64,000 nucleotides of DNA from Candidatus Obscuribacter sp. GTDB lineage: Bacteria > Cyanobacteriota > Vampirovibrionia > Obscuribacterales > Obscuribacteraceae. How positions within the stretch are numbered: position 1 is the stretch's first letter; the number at the start of each line of letters is the position of its first letter. Made by a program: the position numbers and the translations under genes. Below, piece by piece: positions 36,005 to 45,072 of this stretch. The notes under the pieces were generated by a model. The model saw nothing but the letters and a program-made list of their open reading frames with translations. It was not told the DNA's origin and did not search any database. Location: positions 3,844,001-3,908,000 of the forward strand of contig JADJQZ010000001.1 of NCBI GenBank assembly GCA_016712465.1, written 5' to 3'.

Positions 36005-36511
36005 GCGCTCGGAGCAAGGCACCGTCTCATTGAATGATTTCGCCGCTTCCTTCCGAACCGGCAGCTGCCAGCCATCCCGCGCACCTTATTTAACACCGCT
36101 ATATGCCCCGACAAGCCGCATCAATCGAGCGCCGAAGGCAATCACAAGGCGCATGATTTTCTTGTGGCTTTCTGAGCCGCACAGCCTTATGTGCTGAGTT
36201 GCGTCGTCGGGGGATACGAAATTTTGGCGCAAATCGGGCGAGGGGTAGGGAGGAAGGCGAGTTTGGCGCTTGGGGGTGGTACCCGTCGCGTGGCGCAGAT
36301 AGCGCTAGCACCGGCAGTAGTGGCGCCCGCAATAAACTGTATCCATTAGCACCGCTCCGAAAACTAGGCGCAGAGCCGATTTCGTGGGAGTATATGCACA
36401 TCGAGCGTGTGCAAAATGACCATCGCCAAATTGCACGACACATCGAAGACCGCACGGTCAGTCATCCCGGCTCTAAATTCCAGAACCCCATTTTGCACGA
36501 GGCGCATTACT
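36005..36511. other. 507-bp gap, possible origin or resolution region
   Basis: There is no convincing ORF. A GC-rich left part (about 36200-36330) is followed by an AT-richer part crowded with short inverted repeats just upstream of the resolvase gene. Because it lies between replication genes and resolvase, it is a candidate for the replication origin and/or recombination site. Confidence 0.35.
36395..36498. promoter_or_regulatory. candidate res site of the serine resolvase
   Basis: A 28-bp imperfect palindrome at 36409-36436 has perfect 6-base ends (GTGCAA ... TTGCAC) and centre AT, the size of a resolvase crossover subsite. A nested TGCACA/TGTGCA pair (36395-36400, 36408-36413) and a further ATTTTGCAC (36490-36498), the exact complement of GTGCAAAAT (36409-36417), add half-sites. 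It lies directly upstream of the resolvase gene, the usual place for res. Confidence 0.45.
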
Positions 36512-37153
36512 ATGAAGAAGAGAGTTGCAATCTACACCAGAGTCAGTACCAAAGACCAAAGCTGTGAGCGCCAGCTAAACGAGCTGAGAGAGCTTGCAAG
36601 GCGCATGAATTATGAGGTAGTAGGCGAGTACAGCGAAACCGCTTCAGGCGCGAAGAACGACCGCCAAGCCCGCAACCAAGTAATGAAACTCGCACAGAAG
36701 AAGGCGATTGACGCCGTGCTTGTGTCTGAGCTTTCAAGATGGGGCAGATCGACCGCCGACCTGATTTCTACGCTTGAAACTTTGGAAAGCCGGAATGTTA
36801 GCGTTATCGCTCAGAGCGGGATGCAGATGGATTTGGCAACAGCAAGCGGCAAACTTATGGCAACGATCCTAAGCGGTGTGGCGCAATTCGAGAGAGAACT
36901 TCTCATCGAACGTACCCTGTCTGGCATGGCAGCCGCAAGAGCCAGAGGGAAAGTCATCGGACGCGAGAAGGGCGACAATTTCAAAACCGGCAAACACGAG
37001 GAGCGCATATTGAGGCTAAAGGAAGAAGGTAAGTCGCTCGGGCAAATTGCGACAGAAGTCGGAATAAGCAAATCATCAGTAAAGAACGTGATCGACCGAC
37101 ACAAGACACAGACAGCGAAACCGGAAGCAGCGAGAGAATTGGTAGCCGCGTAA
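36512..37153 (+). CDS. serine resolvase/invertase
   Basis: 213 residues from the ATG at 36512, with GAGG 9 bases upstream; the longer reading from 36407 adds sequence unlike the family. The catalytic domain begins KKRVAIYTRVSTKDQS with nucleophile S12. Other core motifs are ELSRWGRSTADLISTLETL and LMATILSGVAQFERELLIERTLSGMAAARARGK. A C-terminal HTH (GKSLGQIATEVGISKSSVKNVIDRH) completes the resolvase layout. It probably resolves multimers of the excised element. A strong terminator follows. Confidence 0.93.
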   Translation: MKKRVAIYTRVSTKDQSCERQLNELRELARRMNYEVVGEYSETASGAKNDRQARNQVMKLAQKKAIDAVLVSELSRWGRSTADLISTLETLESRNVSVIAQSGMQMDLATASGKLMATILSGVAQFERELLIERTLSGMAAARARGKVIGREKGDNFKTGKHEERILRLKEEGKSLGQIATEVGISKSSVKNVIDRHKTQTAKPEAARELVAA

Positions 37154-37182
37154 AGCCCCGAGAAGCGCACCCGCACCACGAG

Positions 37183-37213
37183 AAGCCAGCGTCGAACGCG
37201 TTGGCTTTTTCTT
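37183..37213 (+). terminator. rho-independent terminator after the resolvase gene
   Basis: Stem AAGCCA (37183-37188) with TGGCTT (37202-37207), extended inside by GCG/CGC with a two-base bulge, followed by TTTCTT. It ends the plus-strand operon of the element. Nothing else is recognised from here to the arm-type site. Confidence 0.75.
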
Positions 37214-37457
37214 GTTGATAGCGACCTATCAAGAAGCCGGAAACAAGGACAGGCACGGCGATACAAGCGCAAATTGCGTAGGCAAATGCAACCGGGACCG
37301 GCAGCGCCGAAGCAATCGGCAGCATAGCCGACTAGTAATCAATATATCAATGTATTTGAGACATTCAGAATTTTGGATGTCCGCGCCCTTCCCTTTTCAA
37401 AACCAGGGCTCCAGAAAGACAAGCGCCCATATATCCAGGCTGCTGAGTCTTTTAGAT

Positions 37458-37476
37458 GTGATACTTTTTGTGATAC
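37458..37476 (+). promoter_or_regulatory. integrase arm-type site, attR side
   Basis: A perfect pair GTGATAC-TTTTT-GTGATAC, 117 bp inside attR. It matches the attL-side copy (30108-30126) at 18 of 19 positions in direct orientation. Confidence 0.6.
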
Positions 37477-37593
37477 TGACGGGGTAATTTATGCCTGAAA
37501 TGCCTAATATGCCGGTCCTCACTCGAAGCCTCGGAAGGCTCATCAGCGCGTCGATTCAGGCAATATCCCGAAACCACCAAAACACCCCAAGCA

Positions 37594-37628
37594 GAGTCCC
37601 CTCGTCTGCCCCATTTTCTTTTACTATC
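37594..37628 (+). repeat. attR, 35-bp direct repeat
   Basis: A perfect copy of 30014-30048. It carries only the 3' end of tRNA-His, so it is the displaced chromosomal copy and marks the right end of the element. The chromosome resumes at 37629. Confidence 0.95.
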
Positions 37629-37713
37629 AAAGCATATTCAGCCTTTCTGGCTCTTTCAAGGCAGCCGTTTCAGTCGACTGGGACGGCTAAAGCTCCGGGC
37701 AGTTGGGTCGGAA

Positions 37714-38007
37714 CTACTCACCAAAGAGTTTTCGGAAATCGCGTGCCCCATGCAAAACACGTACTACAAGCAACTGCGTGCCATGCATCCTGTAAGCTAT
37801 GACGTAGACGCCAACGGACCAGAAAAGATAACCATCTGCTGAGACATCCTTGCGCACGTGCCCCAGTTTAGGGAACTGAGACAGCATCTCGATAGTGCTA
37901 TGAATACGCAAATCAAGTCGATCGGCGGCTTCGGGATTATCTCTGGCAACATAGTCACAGATCGCCTCTATGTCAGAGTTCGCGAGCCGAGATATGCGAT
38001 AGGTCAC
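37714..38007 (-). CDS. RelE/ParE-family toxin
   Basis: 97 residues from a GTG whose codon overlaps the antitoxin stop (GTGA). MTYRISRLANSDIEAICDYVA, a central LSQFPKLGHVRKDV and the end VVRVLHGARDFRKLFGE match the ParE/RelE toxin fold; ParE members poison gyrase and RelE members cleave mRNA, and which applies is not decided by sequence. It is paired with the upstream antitoxin gene. The pair lies 86 bp outside attR, so it is chromosomal by position. Confidence 0.9.
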   Translation of the reverse strand: MTYRISRLANSDIEAICDYVARDNPEAADRLDLRIHSTIEMLSQFPKLGHVRKDVSADGYLFWSVGVYVIAYRMHGTQLLVVRVLHGARDFRKLFGE

Positions 38008-38264
38008 GGAGTTCGCCCGTCCAACCGCCTCGCTCGCCTGAGATGGAAAGCCTCAGTTCCATCCACCGTTCCTTCCCGAACAATGCTTTGCTCTCCATCC
38101 GCCAACAAACCATCAAGCTCGCCTGACGAGAAATCACCAAGCCATTCCTGTTGATCAAGTGTCAGCAAGGCAGCTACCACAACATCTTCAGCAGATGCGT
38201 AGCGCCCCGATTTAACACGCTCATCGATAAGCTTCTGAACTTCAGGATTAAGCGACAGGCTCAT
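38004..38264 (-). CDS. ParD-like antitoxin
   Basis: 86 residues from the ATG at 38264, which has GGAGG 5 bases upstream; an in-frame TTG at 38276 is less likely. MSLSLNPEVQKLIDERVKSG and YASAEDVVVAALLTLDQQE form the ribbon-helix-helix DNA-binding part typical of ParD/CopG antitoxins. The C-terminal half (GELDGLLADGEQSIVREG) should bind and neutralise the toxin. It precedes the toxin gene with a 4-bp overlap. The dimer is expected to repress its own promoter in the 38265-38517 gap. Confidence 0.85.
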   Translation of the reverse strand: MSLSLNPEVQKLIDERVKSGRYASAEDVVVAALLTLDQQEWLGDFSSGELDGLLADGEQSIVREGTVDGTEAFHLRRARRLDGRTP

Positions 38265-38517
38265 CTCAACCTCCAAGCTTTATCAGAACTGTACCATAAG
38301 GAACGAACAGGCGCCAAGACAAGCAAATCCACGGCTCTAAGGCAGTCTCGCGCGCAACCTAGCCCCATCTCAAAAGCCAATTTCTTCGTCCGCCCCACCA
38401 GATCCCTCGAAAAGTCGGGAATAACAGATATGGATGGTGGTTTCCCCATTGAAGCCCCGCCTGCCACCCCTTAATCTAGACAGTATCTATTCTTTGCTCA
38501 GCTTTCCTGGCGGTAAA

Positions 38518-41500
38518 ATGGCTGATATTCCGGAACTTCACAGAAACAAACTAAGGGAAGTCACCCCAGACGACTTCAAAACCGAAGACCCTCTCGGCGC
38601 CCTGGCCCGCGAGATAATGACCCGCGAGAAGGCAAACGAAAGCAAGTCTTTACTCGATAAAACCGTGGAGACCTTCTACAACGTAGAAAAAGGCTCCCTC
38701 GACAATATGAAGGAAGTAGGGCTGAAAGCCTACGAAGCTTCCAAACGAGGCGACACTGCCGCTCTTTCGGCAATGACACCGGCCATTCGCGAATCCATAG
38801 ATAAAGATAGAAAAGCCGTCGAGCACCAGGAAGAAGTCAACTTCTACGCAAGCAGCTTCGCCAAGGCCGTGCCTCTCTTTGCCGGCGGCAAAGGCAAGCT
38901 TTTGCTGGCCGCATCGGTGGGCGTCAATGCCGCCGAGCAAGTCAGACTGAACGACGACCTTGGTTCAGCCACGGTGCATGCTTTAATGGGCGGCACCAAG
39001 GGCTTCGCCATGAAGAAGACCTTCGACTACCTGGGACCGCGGTCCCTTCTGGGGGAAGGCAGTAAAACAGCAGGCATGTCCGCCGGCCTCGAATACGCCA
39101 ACGTGGCAGCTAAAGGTGTGGCCTTAGGCGGGCTCTCGCGTCTTTATGAGACCGGTCTGACCGCGAACAACTATTTAGACGCCCAGGGCAAGGTAACCGG
39201 CAGGTCTATATCTGATGGTCTGGTAAAAACTGCCGGCAGCGCCGTCAACCCCGGCGCCATGGCCATGGACGCCGTGCTCTTCATGGGCGCCCACGGCACT
39301 TTCAAGAGCCTGGCCGGTGCAGCCGGAAGGGCGGCGGAGACCTCGCCGCTCATGACCTCCATAGCCAATTCTCGCATCGGTATGTTCACTCGCGAAGGTC
39401 AAGTACTGACCAATGCCGGTATGGGTGCAACTTTTGGTCTGGCTACCGGCTCCTCGCAAGAATTCATCAGGCAGCAAACCGCAGGCGAAGACTTCAACCT
39501 GGCCAAGATAGCCAAACGGGGGGCTCTGCAAGCATTGACCGATGCAGCAGCCGGCGCCACAGGCTCATCTATGGTGCACGGCGGCCGCCTTATGCAGGCA
39601 AGAGCCGCCGAACTGAAGGCAACCAGCCCCAAACTGAACCGCGGCTTTGCCGGCGATGAGGCACCTCTAGTAGACGCCGACGGCACAGCCACACCAAAAG
39701 AAGCAGCACCCGATAATACTGCAGCAAAGCCGGCGGTAGAGGCGGAATTGCAGGGCAAGGTCGCCCCGGATGGCAACGGCACCGTTCAAAAACCGGCCCC
39801 TGAAACCGAAGTGCAAAGACCGGCAACCGCTGAAGATGGAACCACTCAAAAGCCGGTTGCAGAAAGCGACGGAACTGTTCCAAAAGCCGCTGTCGAAACC
39901 GACGGAACCTCGCAGAAGCCAGCTGTAGAAGATGACGGCTCCGTCCAAAGGCCCGTCGAACAAAACGATGGAACCAATGCTTCCACCAAAGCCACTTATG
40001 AAATGACCGAAGCCCAAAAGCCGGTCTTCGATGAGGGCATTCAACTGGCGCAGACGGTATTGGCGGAAGGAGCCACCGCCAAAGACGTGCTCAACTTCCT
40101 GGAATTCGGTGCCGGTCGCGGACAGGAAGTGCGAGCCCAACTTGAGAAAATCGCTCAGGACGTCGGTGAACAAGGTCACACGCAAGTACAGAGACTGATT
40201 GAAACGGCCCTGAACGGCACACCGGAAACCGTCGCCGCAGCTAAAGAGACCCTGCGCCTGGCAGAGGAAGCAACCAAACCGGGAGTAGATCCCCTCGGTC
40301 CCGAATACAAAAGCCTGGTGGAGCATGCCTGGCGTCAAGCCACAGAGTTCGACGGCACACAAGGGTTGGTGCCCAACGCCGAGGGTGCTGTAGTGGACGT
40401 TGGTTCACATCTTTCCGTGGCTCAGAAGTCGCTGCAATTAGTGCGAGAGCTGACAGGCGAAACCCCGGTCACTAAGCTGGTTGAAGAAGTTTCAGCCGCA
40501 GCCGGCCACCTGGAAAAGCCAGTGGCCAATCAGAAACCTTTAGACTGGGGCGACACGCCGGCCCCTGCCAGAGATTTGCTGCGCTCCATTTTGCAGCTTC
40601 GACCCAGAAACGCCGAAGAACATATGATCTTGCGCGAAGGCATCAAAGAGTGGGCCGATGCTTTTCCCGATCATCATTCGGTTTTGCATCAATATGCACA
40701 GATCACCAGATACGGTGACGTGACGGCTATGATAGACGCCCGCCTGGGCACCGATTATTTCAGCCGCTTCCGCTCCAATCAAGGGGCTGAACCGGTAGCT
40801 GACGCTCAGCCGCAGACGGCAAGAACAACCGAAGCCGGTGACACACCATCGGTGGTGCACGAACCCGGCAAGGTAACGGTTTATCCCGAGCGTCTCATTC
40901 AAGACTTCGAGACCGCTACCGGCACAGCAAAACAAGCAAGAGCGCATCTATTGAGCGACCATATCGGTTCCATGTCCGACGCTCAGTTCCTCAATTGGCT
41001 CAAGTATCTGCATTCACCAGTGGACAAGCCGGGCGCTCCGCCTGAATTGACCAACCTGGCCGCCATGGGCATGAGTCGTAGCGGCGTACTGGGTCGACCG
41101 GAAGTGAAAGCGCTGGTGACAAATCCTGAAAGTTCGCCGCTGAACGTCTCCACTCTGCGCCGTTTCCTGGCGGAGCCTGAAAAGCTACAAACTAGCGGAC
41201 GACTGCCGGAAAATGTCACCGACCATATTGCCTACAGATTGGAAACAGCCCTGGAAATGCAAAAGGCAGCCAACGAAATGCTGCCGGCTGAGCAGCGCAA
41301 GCCAATCGACTACGGGCAGGTAGTGACAGACGCGCTGCCTTCCTGGTATGCCAGACAGTTGCGTGACACTTATTCAACCCGTAACCCGGAGACCGGCTAT
41401 TACGAATATCCGCACGACTTCGATCCCCAACTGATGAATTGGCTGGAGTTGTCGCGCCAGGTGGAGATGGCCAATCCTCGCTACCGCGAATCAACCCCTC

Positions 41501-42048
41501 CGCGCAACACAGTGGCCGATAGAATGTCGGTGCTGGAGCAAGCCATGACCGTGCGTACGCCGCAAAATGCCAAACTGGTAGACAGATTACTGGAATTGGG
41601 CGGGCAGGATCAAATAGCCGTCAAGAATATGCTCGGCAAACTCGAGCCGGCCACGAATGCGCCTGAATATGCAGAGATGCTGTCAATTCTGGCGCCACGC
41701 GTAGAAAACATGGGCGACCTCAAGACCCTCATGGACGCCGTCAACTTCGGTAAGAAAGCCGATCAAGATTCCTTCAAGGCGCGCAAAGACGGGCGTGATA
41801 CGAGCCAGACCGACAAAATGCGCGAAGCCAACGAGTCTCTGGCGCAGTCTGTGGTGGCAAGAATTCTTACGCCCGGTACACCCGAGTACAACCGAGTGCA
41901 TCAGATAGTTTCTGATGTTATATCCGGTCGCATTCGCGACCCTCGCCCCGAAACACCGGGTGGTCCCGGCGGTAACAAAGGACAGGGCGGTCGCGGTCAA
42001 GGTCAAGACCGCGGCGGACCTCGCCGCGACAATAATCAAGGTCGCTAA
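38518..42048 (+). CDS. large Ala-rich protein of unknown function
   Basis: I chose the ATG at 38518 (MADIPELHRN); the upstream in-frame extension to 38434 looks non-coding. 1,176 residues. Residues 1-380 are Ala/Gly/Leu-rich with helical stretches (KLLLAASVGVNAAEQ, GLVKTAGSAVNPGAM) that recall pore-forming or membrane-interacting helices but are not clear membrane spans. At about 385-490 lies a degenerate repeat of about 16 residues (DGTTQKPVAESDGTVPK-type). The remainder is helical and polar without known domains, ending in a Gly/Arg/Gln-rich tail (GGNKGQGGRGQGQDRGG). No signal peptide is seen. Composition resembles the large low-complexity proteins at 1-15,580. I do not recognise a family. 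Confidence 0.8.
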   Translation: MADIPELHRNKLREVTPDDFKTEDPLGALAREIMTREKANESKSLLDKTVETFYNVEKGSLDNMKEVGLKAYEASKRGDTAALSAMTPAIRESIDKDRKAVEHQEEVNFYASSFAKAVPLFAGGKGKLLLAASVGVNAAEQVRLNDDLGSATVHALMGGTKGFAMKKTFDYLGPRSLLGEGSKTAGMSAGLEYANVAAKGVALGGLSRLYETGLTANNYLDAQGKVTGRSISDGLVKTAGSAVNPGAMAMDAVLFMGAHGTFKSLAGAAGRAAETSPLMTSIANSRIGMFTREGQVLTNAGMGATFGLATGSSQEFIRQQTAGEDFNLAKIAKRGALQALTDAAAGATGSSMVHGGRLMQARAAELKATSPKLNRGFAGDEAPLVDADGTATPKEAAPDNTAAKPAVEAELQGKVAPDGNGTVQKPAPETEVQRPATAEDGTTQKPVAESDGTVPKAAVETDGTSQKPAVEDDGSVQRPVEQNDGTNASTKATYEMTEAQKPVFDEGIQLAQTVLAEGATAKDVLNFLEFGAGRGQEVRAQLEKIAQDVGEQGHTQVQRLIETALNGTPETVAAAKETLRLAEEATKPGVDPLGPEYKSLVEHAWRQATEFDGTQGLVPNAEGAVVDVGSHLSVAQKSLQLVRELTGETPVTKLVEEVSAAAGHLEKPVANQKPLDWGDTPAPARDLLRSILQLRPRNAEEHMILREGIKEWADAFPDHHSVLHQYAQITRYGDVTAMIDARLGTDYFSRFRSNQGAEPVADAQPQTARTTEAGDTPSVVHEPGKVTVYPERLIQDFETATGTAKQARAHLLSDHIGSMSDAQFLNWLKYLHSPVDKPGAPPELTNLAAMGMSRSGVLGRPEVKALVTNPESSPLNVSTLRRFLAEPEKLQTSGRLPENVTDHIAYRLETALEMQKAANEMLPAEQRKPIDYGQVVTDALPSWYARQLRDTYSTRNPETGYYEYPHDFDPQLMNWLELSRQVEMANPRYRESTPPRNTVADRMSVLEQAMTVRTPQNAKLVDRLLELGGQDQIAVKNMLGKLEPATNAPEYAEMLSILAPRVENMGDLKTLMDAVNFGKKADQDSFKARKDGRDTSQTDKMREANESLAQSVVARILTPGTPEYNRVHQIVSDVISGRIRDPRPETPGGPGGNKGQGGRGQGQDRGGPRRDNNQGR

Positions 42049-42088
42049 GATACAACCGCCGCTAGTGCTCAGTGTCGAAAGTTAACGA

Positions 42089-43588
42089 CTACCGACTGTT
42101 GACACGCTTATAGTGAAAATAGATTGGCACGCCGCAAAGTAAAATGAGAGCGCCGGCAGCCTGATGAACTAATTTGACGCAATAGAATGCCGCATAACCC
42201 CAGATTAAGCAAGTTAGAATAGCTAGAAGCCAGACTGCAACATTGCCGCTTTTGCCGATGCGAAACGCTCTTTCCTTGTGAGGGTCGGTATAACGCAGGG
42301 AGACCACACAAAGTCCATAGAGCATGGCCACAAAGGCATAGAGAAAACCAAAGACTTCCGCTAGAAACGTGTAGGCATCAGGGAAGAGTCCAGTGCGACC
42401 AAGAACACTGGCGCCCACACCGATGACGGTCAAACACCAGAACTGAAACCAGAGCGCATACCTGGGCACGCCGGAGCGGCTGCAAACCTGAGCAAACTGC
42501 CGGGGGAAGAGATTGGTCAATGCCATGGAATAACTGACGCGGGCGATGCCCATGAGAGCGGTAAAACCGCAGCCGACAATGGATGCCACCACTGCCGCCG
42601 AGAAGATATTGCCCCAGATTGGTCCGCCAATCAAACCGGCCAGACCCGGGCAGGTAGCCGGCACCAGAGTACCTGCCACCACCAGGGTAGACTTGTCGAT
42701 GCTGAGAGAATACCTGGCACAGGCACTCACCGCCACGCACATGGAAATATATATCACTGCCACCGTTATCAGTGTCATAAACATGGCCCGGGGAACGCTC
42801 CGCTGCGCGTCCCTGGTTTCAGCAGCGGTACAGCCGGTCATTTCCAGGAAGGAGAAGCCGGCCATGGCCAGCATCAGCACGGAAGCAACGCTGCTCCAGA
42901 AGTCGGAAGGTACGGACTGATTGCGGCAGGCCAGCACATTGCTCAGGGAAGCACCGGGCGCACAGAGCACCAGAAGGGCAAAGACAAGCGCCATAGCCAA
43001 CTTGAGGAAGGTAAAGAGATTGCTGATGCGAGCGGCTGTATCGACCTTTTGCAAATTCAACAGGGTAGTAGTACCAAACAACAGGAGAATGACCAGGGGT
43101 GAGAACCAGAAAGGTGAAGCGGCGGTGGAGCCAAAGAGCATGGTGGAAAGCAGGTTGGCAAGCCCATTAGCCATGCAGGCCACGCCCACGATAATGGCAA
43201 TCCAGAAGAGCCAGCCGGTCAAAAAGCCGAGCAACTCACCGCTTCCCGGAATGAGACGCTTGAGGGCGTAGAACTTATATACATAGGGTCCGCCCGCTGA
43301 TGGAAACATGGAGGACAATTCCATGAGAATCAAAGCCAAAGGCAAAGCCATAATGCCGGCGATGAACCAGGCCGTCAAACAGGCCAGTGACCCGGCTCGT
43401 GCCAGCATGGGACCGTGGATAAGCCAGGCCATGGAACCAATTATGGAACCGACTCCAAGCATCCAGGCGGCAAAGGAGCTGATACCCACTCTCAGACCAT
43501 CGGTTCCGGCGCAAGGCACCGCAGGAGCGACAGCATCAGAAACACCGGGCTCATTCAAACAGGACACCTTTAGAGTAACCGGTTTCAT
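42089..43588 (-). CDS. APC-superfamily amino acid permease
   Basis: 499 residues from the ATG at 43588, which has GGAGG 8 bases upstream; the reading from 43786 adds an unlikely N-terminus. About twelve membrane helices. The first, FAAWMLGVGSIIGSMAWLIHG, holds the glycine-rich unwound substrate-binding segment (GVGSIIGS). MELSSMFPSAGGPYVYKFY matches the conserved helix 2-3 region of APC permeases. Later SFLEMTGCTAAETRDAQRSVPRA is the conserved E-rich loop motif. It moves an amino acid or polyamine across the inner membrane by symport or antiport; the substrate is unknown. It is convergent with the Ala-rich gene, 40 bp away. Confidence 0.9.
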   Translation of the reverse strand: MKPVTLKVSCLNEPGVSDAVAPAVPCAGTDGLRVGISSFAAWMLGVGSIIGSMAWLIHGPMLARAGSLACLTAWFIAGIMALPLALILMELSSMFPSAGGPYVYKFYALKRLIPGSGELLGFLTGWLFWIAIIVGVACMANGLANLLSTMLFGSTAASPFWFSPLVILLLFGTTTLLNLQKVDTAARISNLFTFLKLAMALVFALLVLCAPGASLSNVLACRNQSVPSDFWSSVASVLMLAMAGFSFLEMTGCTAAETRDAQRSVPRAMFMTLITVAVIYISMCVAVSACARYSLSIDKSTLVVAGTLVPATCPGLAGLIGGPIWGNIFSAAVVASIVGCGFTALMGIARVSYSMALTNLFPRQFAQVCSRSGVPRYALWFQFWCLTVIGVGASVLGRTGLFPDAYTFLAEVFGFLYAFVAMLYGLCVVSLRYTDPHKERAFRIGKSGNVAVWLLAILTCLIWGYAAFYCVKLVHQAAGALILLCGVPIYFHYKRVNSR

Positions 43589-43788
43589 AACCACTACCTC
43601 CAGGCTCGAACACTGAGGGTAGTGCCATTTACAGCGGTTGACAATGATGAAAGTACGGCAAGGCTCGCAGGAGAAGGTCCGCCCTCGCCTCTCCTTTACA
43701 GCCGGCTCAGGACCTTTAAGGACAACTGAGCTAAAATGAACCGGTCGGACAATTGCGGCCAGAAAAGCCTTTCTGGAGAGGGACAACC

Positions 43789-44256
43789 TTGACTTCCAAA
43801 CCTTCAGAGACAGTTCAAAGAGCGGTAGACACCCAACCGGAAAGAGTTCGCGCCACTTTGCGCATTTATCATCCCGAACTCAACCCCGAGCAAATCACCA
43901 GCTTGCTAGAGATCAGCCCTTCGGTATCCTGGCGTAAAGGCGATGATGCCTACGGTTGGACGAAAAAGCCAGGGAAGAAAGCTCCATCCGGAGGCTGGCT
44001 TCTGAGCAGTCGGCAGAAAGTGAAAAGCAATAATGCCATCGCCCACCTGGATTGGCTCATGGACCAACTGTCAGGCTCCGGTACCGTGCTCAAACAATTA
44101 CAAGACCAGGGCTTCATGGTCGATGTTGTAGTGGGCTGGCATGCCACTTCCTGGAATACGACGCCGGCTCTCACACCCGACATCATGCGCCGCCTGGCCA
44201 ATCAGCGCCTGCCTATCTGGTTTGACGTTTACCTCTACGACGATGAAGATATTTAG
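43789..44256 (+). CDS. DUF4279-family protein
   Basis: 155 residues from a TTG at 43789, preceded by GGAGAGGG at about 6 bases; the in-frame TTG at 43753 lacks this. The core RATLRIYHPELNPEQITSLL, then SWRKGD and GGWLLSSR, and the C-terminal ALTPDIMRRLANQRLPIWFDVYLYDD are typical of DUF4279, a small alpha/beta family of unknown function sometimes found near toxin or immunity genes. It is divergent from the permease and meets the beta-propeller gene end to end with no gap. Confidence 0.85.
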   Translation: MTSKPSETVQRAVDTQPERVRATLRIYHPELNPEQITSLLEISPSVSWRKGDDAYGWTKKPGKKAPSGGWLLSSRQKVKSNNAIAHLDWLMDQLSGSGTVLKQLQDQGFMVDVVVGWHATSWNTTPALTPDIMRRLANQRLPIWFDVYLYDDEDI

Positions 44257-45072
44257 TTAGCGGTAGCCGCCGCCATATTGCACATCGGCAATTTTGCGGA
44301 AGCCGCGCGGATCCCACAAATAGGTCCAGTCGGCAGTGGATACCAGAAGCTTGCTGCCGTCGGGGCTGTACATAGCAGCTCGAATCGGCAATTGATGGGC
44401 GATGGTGCCGATGATTTGCCCATCGGCAACCCGCCACAGCACACAATTTGAGCCATCTAGTACGGCAATTTGACTAACATCGGGGCTAATGACAAGAGAA
44501 GAAATGCGATTGGTGACTGGAATTTTTGTGCGCAAAAGCCCGTCGGCCGTGCTCCAGAGTTGAATACTATCGGCGGTGACGGCCACCAGGTAACGGCCGT
44601 CGGCACTGACCACCAGTTTCATCAGTTGCCCCTGCAAGTCAAACTGTTTGCGATATTCACCGCTGGGGCTCCAGGTGCGCAACCAGCTATTGCCTCCGGT
44701 AACAATGAAGGAGCCGTCGCGGCCGTAGCCTACCCAGGAAATTGGGCCGCCGTGTTGCAGAGCCAGTAACTGTGAGCCGCTATCGCTGCGCCAGAGCGAA
44801 GCCGTATCACCTTCCACGGTCAAGAAGGTATTGCCGGAGGGATTGAAGAGCAAGACTTTGGCACCGGCTATACGGGGCACAAAAGCGCTGTGATCATTGG
44901 TGGTGGTGCGCAGAGGCATGCCGCCTGTAGGGTCATCTAGAAAAAGTGGAATCTTATTGCCGAAAACCACCGTATTGAACTCATTCACCTGAGCAGCTAC
45001 CGGCTTAAGCAGCCCACATCCCAGGGAAAGGGAAAGAGCAAGCGCGGTTAAAAATGAATTCGGTACTCTCAT
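44257..45072 (-). CDS. secreted WD40-like beta-propeller protein
   Basis: 271 residues from the ATG at 45072 (GAGGG 5 bases upstream). A signal peptide (FLTALALSLSLGCGLLKPVAA) precedes about five WD40-like blades of the form SPDGSKLLVSTADWTYLWDP and SADGRYLVAVTADSIQLWST. It may be a lipoprotein if LGCG is a lipobox, but the spacing is not ideal. The propeller is probably periplasmic and binds protein or ligand; no catalytic residues are visible. It is convergent with the DUF4279 gene. Confidence 0.8.
   Translation of the reverse strand: MRVPNSFLTALALSLSLGCGLLKPVAAQVNEFNTVVFGNKIPLFLDDPTGGMPLRTTTNDHSAFVPRIAGAKVLLFNPSGNTFLTVEGDTASLWRSDSGSQLLALQHGGPISWVGYGRDGSFIVTGGNSWLRTWSPSGEYRKQFDLQGQLMKLVVSADGRYLVAVTADSIQLWSTADGLLRTKIPVTNRISSLVISPDVSQIAVLDGSNCVLWRVADGQIIGTIAHQLPIRAAMYSPDGSKLLVSTADWTYLWDPRGFRKIADVQYGGGYR

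Larger units (their letters stand above)
30014..37628. mobile_element. integrative element inserted in tRNA-His
   Basis: About 7.6 kb between two perfect 35-bp direct repeats, the left one being the 3' end of tRNA-His. Gene content: tyrosine integrase next to attL, a zinc-finger protein, two small HTH proteins (one excisionase-like), a DUF3987 protein, an archaeo-eukaryotic-type primase and a serine resolvase. There are no capsid, tail, terminase, relaxase or type IV secretion genes. The set suggests an element able to excise and start its own replication, then either resolve as a plasmid-like circle or travel with a helper. Phage-satellite or integrative-plasmid identity is inference. Confidence 0.9.

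Noticed and set aside
36199..36567. 122-codon plus ORF overlapping the resolvase start
   Set aside because: Its 3' end uses a different frame through the resolvase active-site codons, and its composition is unlike a protein.
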